Shown here piece after piece: positions 63,989 through 64,000 of a stretch of DNA of 64,000 bases. The stretch comes from Acinetobacter tibetensis. GTDB lineage: Bacteria > Pseudomonadota > Gammaproteobacteria > Pseudomonadales > Moraxellaceae. Below the pieces are notes generated by a model. The model did no database searches, was not told the origin of the DNA, and saw only the letters and a program-made list of their open reading frames with translations. The DNA lies in contig NZ_CP098732.1 of the NCBI RefSeq assembly GCF_023824315.1, forward strand, positions 1,054,001 to 1,118,000, given 5' to 3'. How positions within the stretch are numbered: position 1 is the first letter of the stretch; each line of letters begins with the position of its first letter. Made by a program: the position numbers and the translations under genes.

Positions 63989-64000
63989 ATGCGCTTTGTT
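63989..64000 (+). CDS. First four codons of the next gene, possibly obg
   Basis: An ATG at 63989 is preceded by AGAGGA 8 nt upstream and reads MRFV before the window ends. From memory, Acinetobacter Obg (CgtA) begins MRFVDEAVI. Four residues are too few to identify it, so this is a guess. A real start is well supported by the Shine-Dalgarno. Confidence 0.35.

Overview
The window is about 64 kb of AT-rich gammaproteobacterial chromosome. Gene content and order strongly suggest Acinetobacter. The pointers are a 485-residue GAPDH with a long N-terminal extension, a YfaZ-type outer-membrane protein, a sulfate operon with an embedded small serine hydrolase and a CysB/Cbl regulator, the pabC-mltG-tmk cluster, the lepA-lepB-DUF4845-rnc-era-recO-pdxJ-miaE block, and AT-leaning synonymous codon use. 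This is core chromosome. There is no phage, plasmid backbone, CRISPR array or defence island. Species cannot be fixed from the sequence alone.

Layout. Positions 1-6.4 kb hold the end of an unidentified gene, a small lipoprotein gene, pdxB overlapping epmA, then cca and maeB on the minus strand. Positions 6.5-12.9 kb (minus) hold a PAS-GGDEF-EAL membrane protein, rsmE, and the ahcY-metF unit preceded by a clear S-adenosylhomocysteine (SAH) riboswitch. Positions 13-19.9 kb are an accessory-looking stretch: a decayed DUF4917 gene, a C39-peptidase-like protein, a DUF4424 protein, a Sel1-repeat protein, a YqfO-like protein, a nitroreductase, an enoyl-CoA hydratase-like protein, an NMN adenylyltransferase and a YceI protein. 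Positions 20-28 kb carry an ArgP/LysE pair, a Bcp peroxiredoxin, a Dph6-like ATPase, queC/queE, dapD and two outer-membrane proteins. Positions 28-33.7 kb are the sulfate uptake operon (sbp, hydrolase, cysT, cysW, cysA, cysB-like). Positions 33.8-48 kb hold housekeeping genes: pabC-mltG-tmk, a thioesterase, nadB, mucD-like degP, another thioesterase and the lepA-to-miaE operon. Positions 48-54.8 kb hold a membrane protein, tRNA-Asn, small unknown genes, two pseudogenes (a GFA enzyme and a diguanylate cyclase), an aspartate-type aminotransferase and a phage-type macro-like protein. Positions 55-64 kb hold uvrB, a lipocalin, an IS5-family insertion sequence, a RarD-type transporter, gap, two tandem membrane-anchored beta-repeat proteins, an HxlR regulator and the first four codons of the next gene, possibly obg.

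Functional links. ahcY and metF form a methyl-cycle unit placed under an SAH-sensing RNA. The sulfate genes are a complete ABC importer with its own LysR regulator. pdxB and pdxJ both serve pyridoxal phosphate synthesis. nadB and nadM both serve NAD synthesis. lepB, rnc, era and recO form the usual conserved gammaproteobacterial cluster.

The most notable observations are the SAH riboswitch with its promoter, the cca ribosome-binding site buried in the stem of the upstream terminator, the Asp-to-Glu change at the first catalytic acid of Cca, the tandem beta-repeat protein pair at 61.8-63.2 kb, three independently decayed genes, and an IS5-type element sitting 7 bp after the lipocalin stop. I found no clear multi-gene system of an undescribed kind. 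The tandem beta-repeat pair is the best candidate for new biology.
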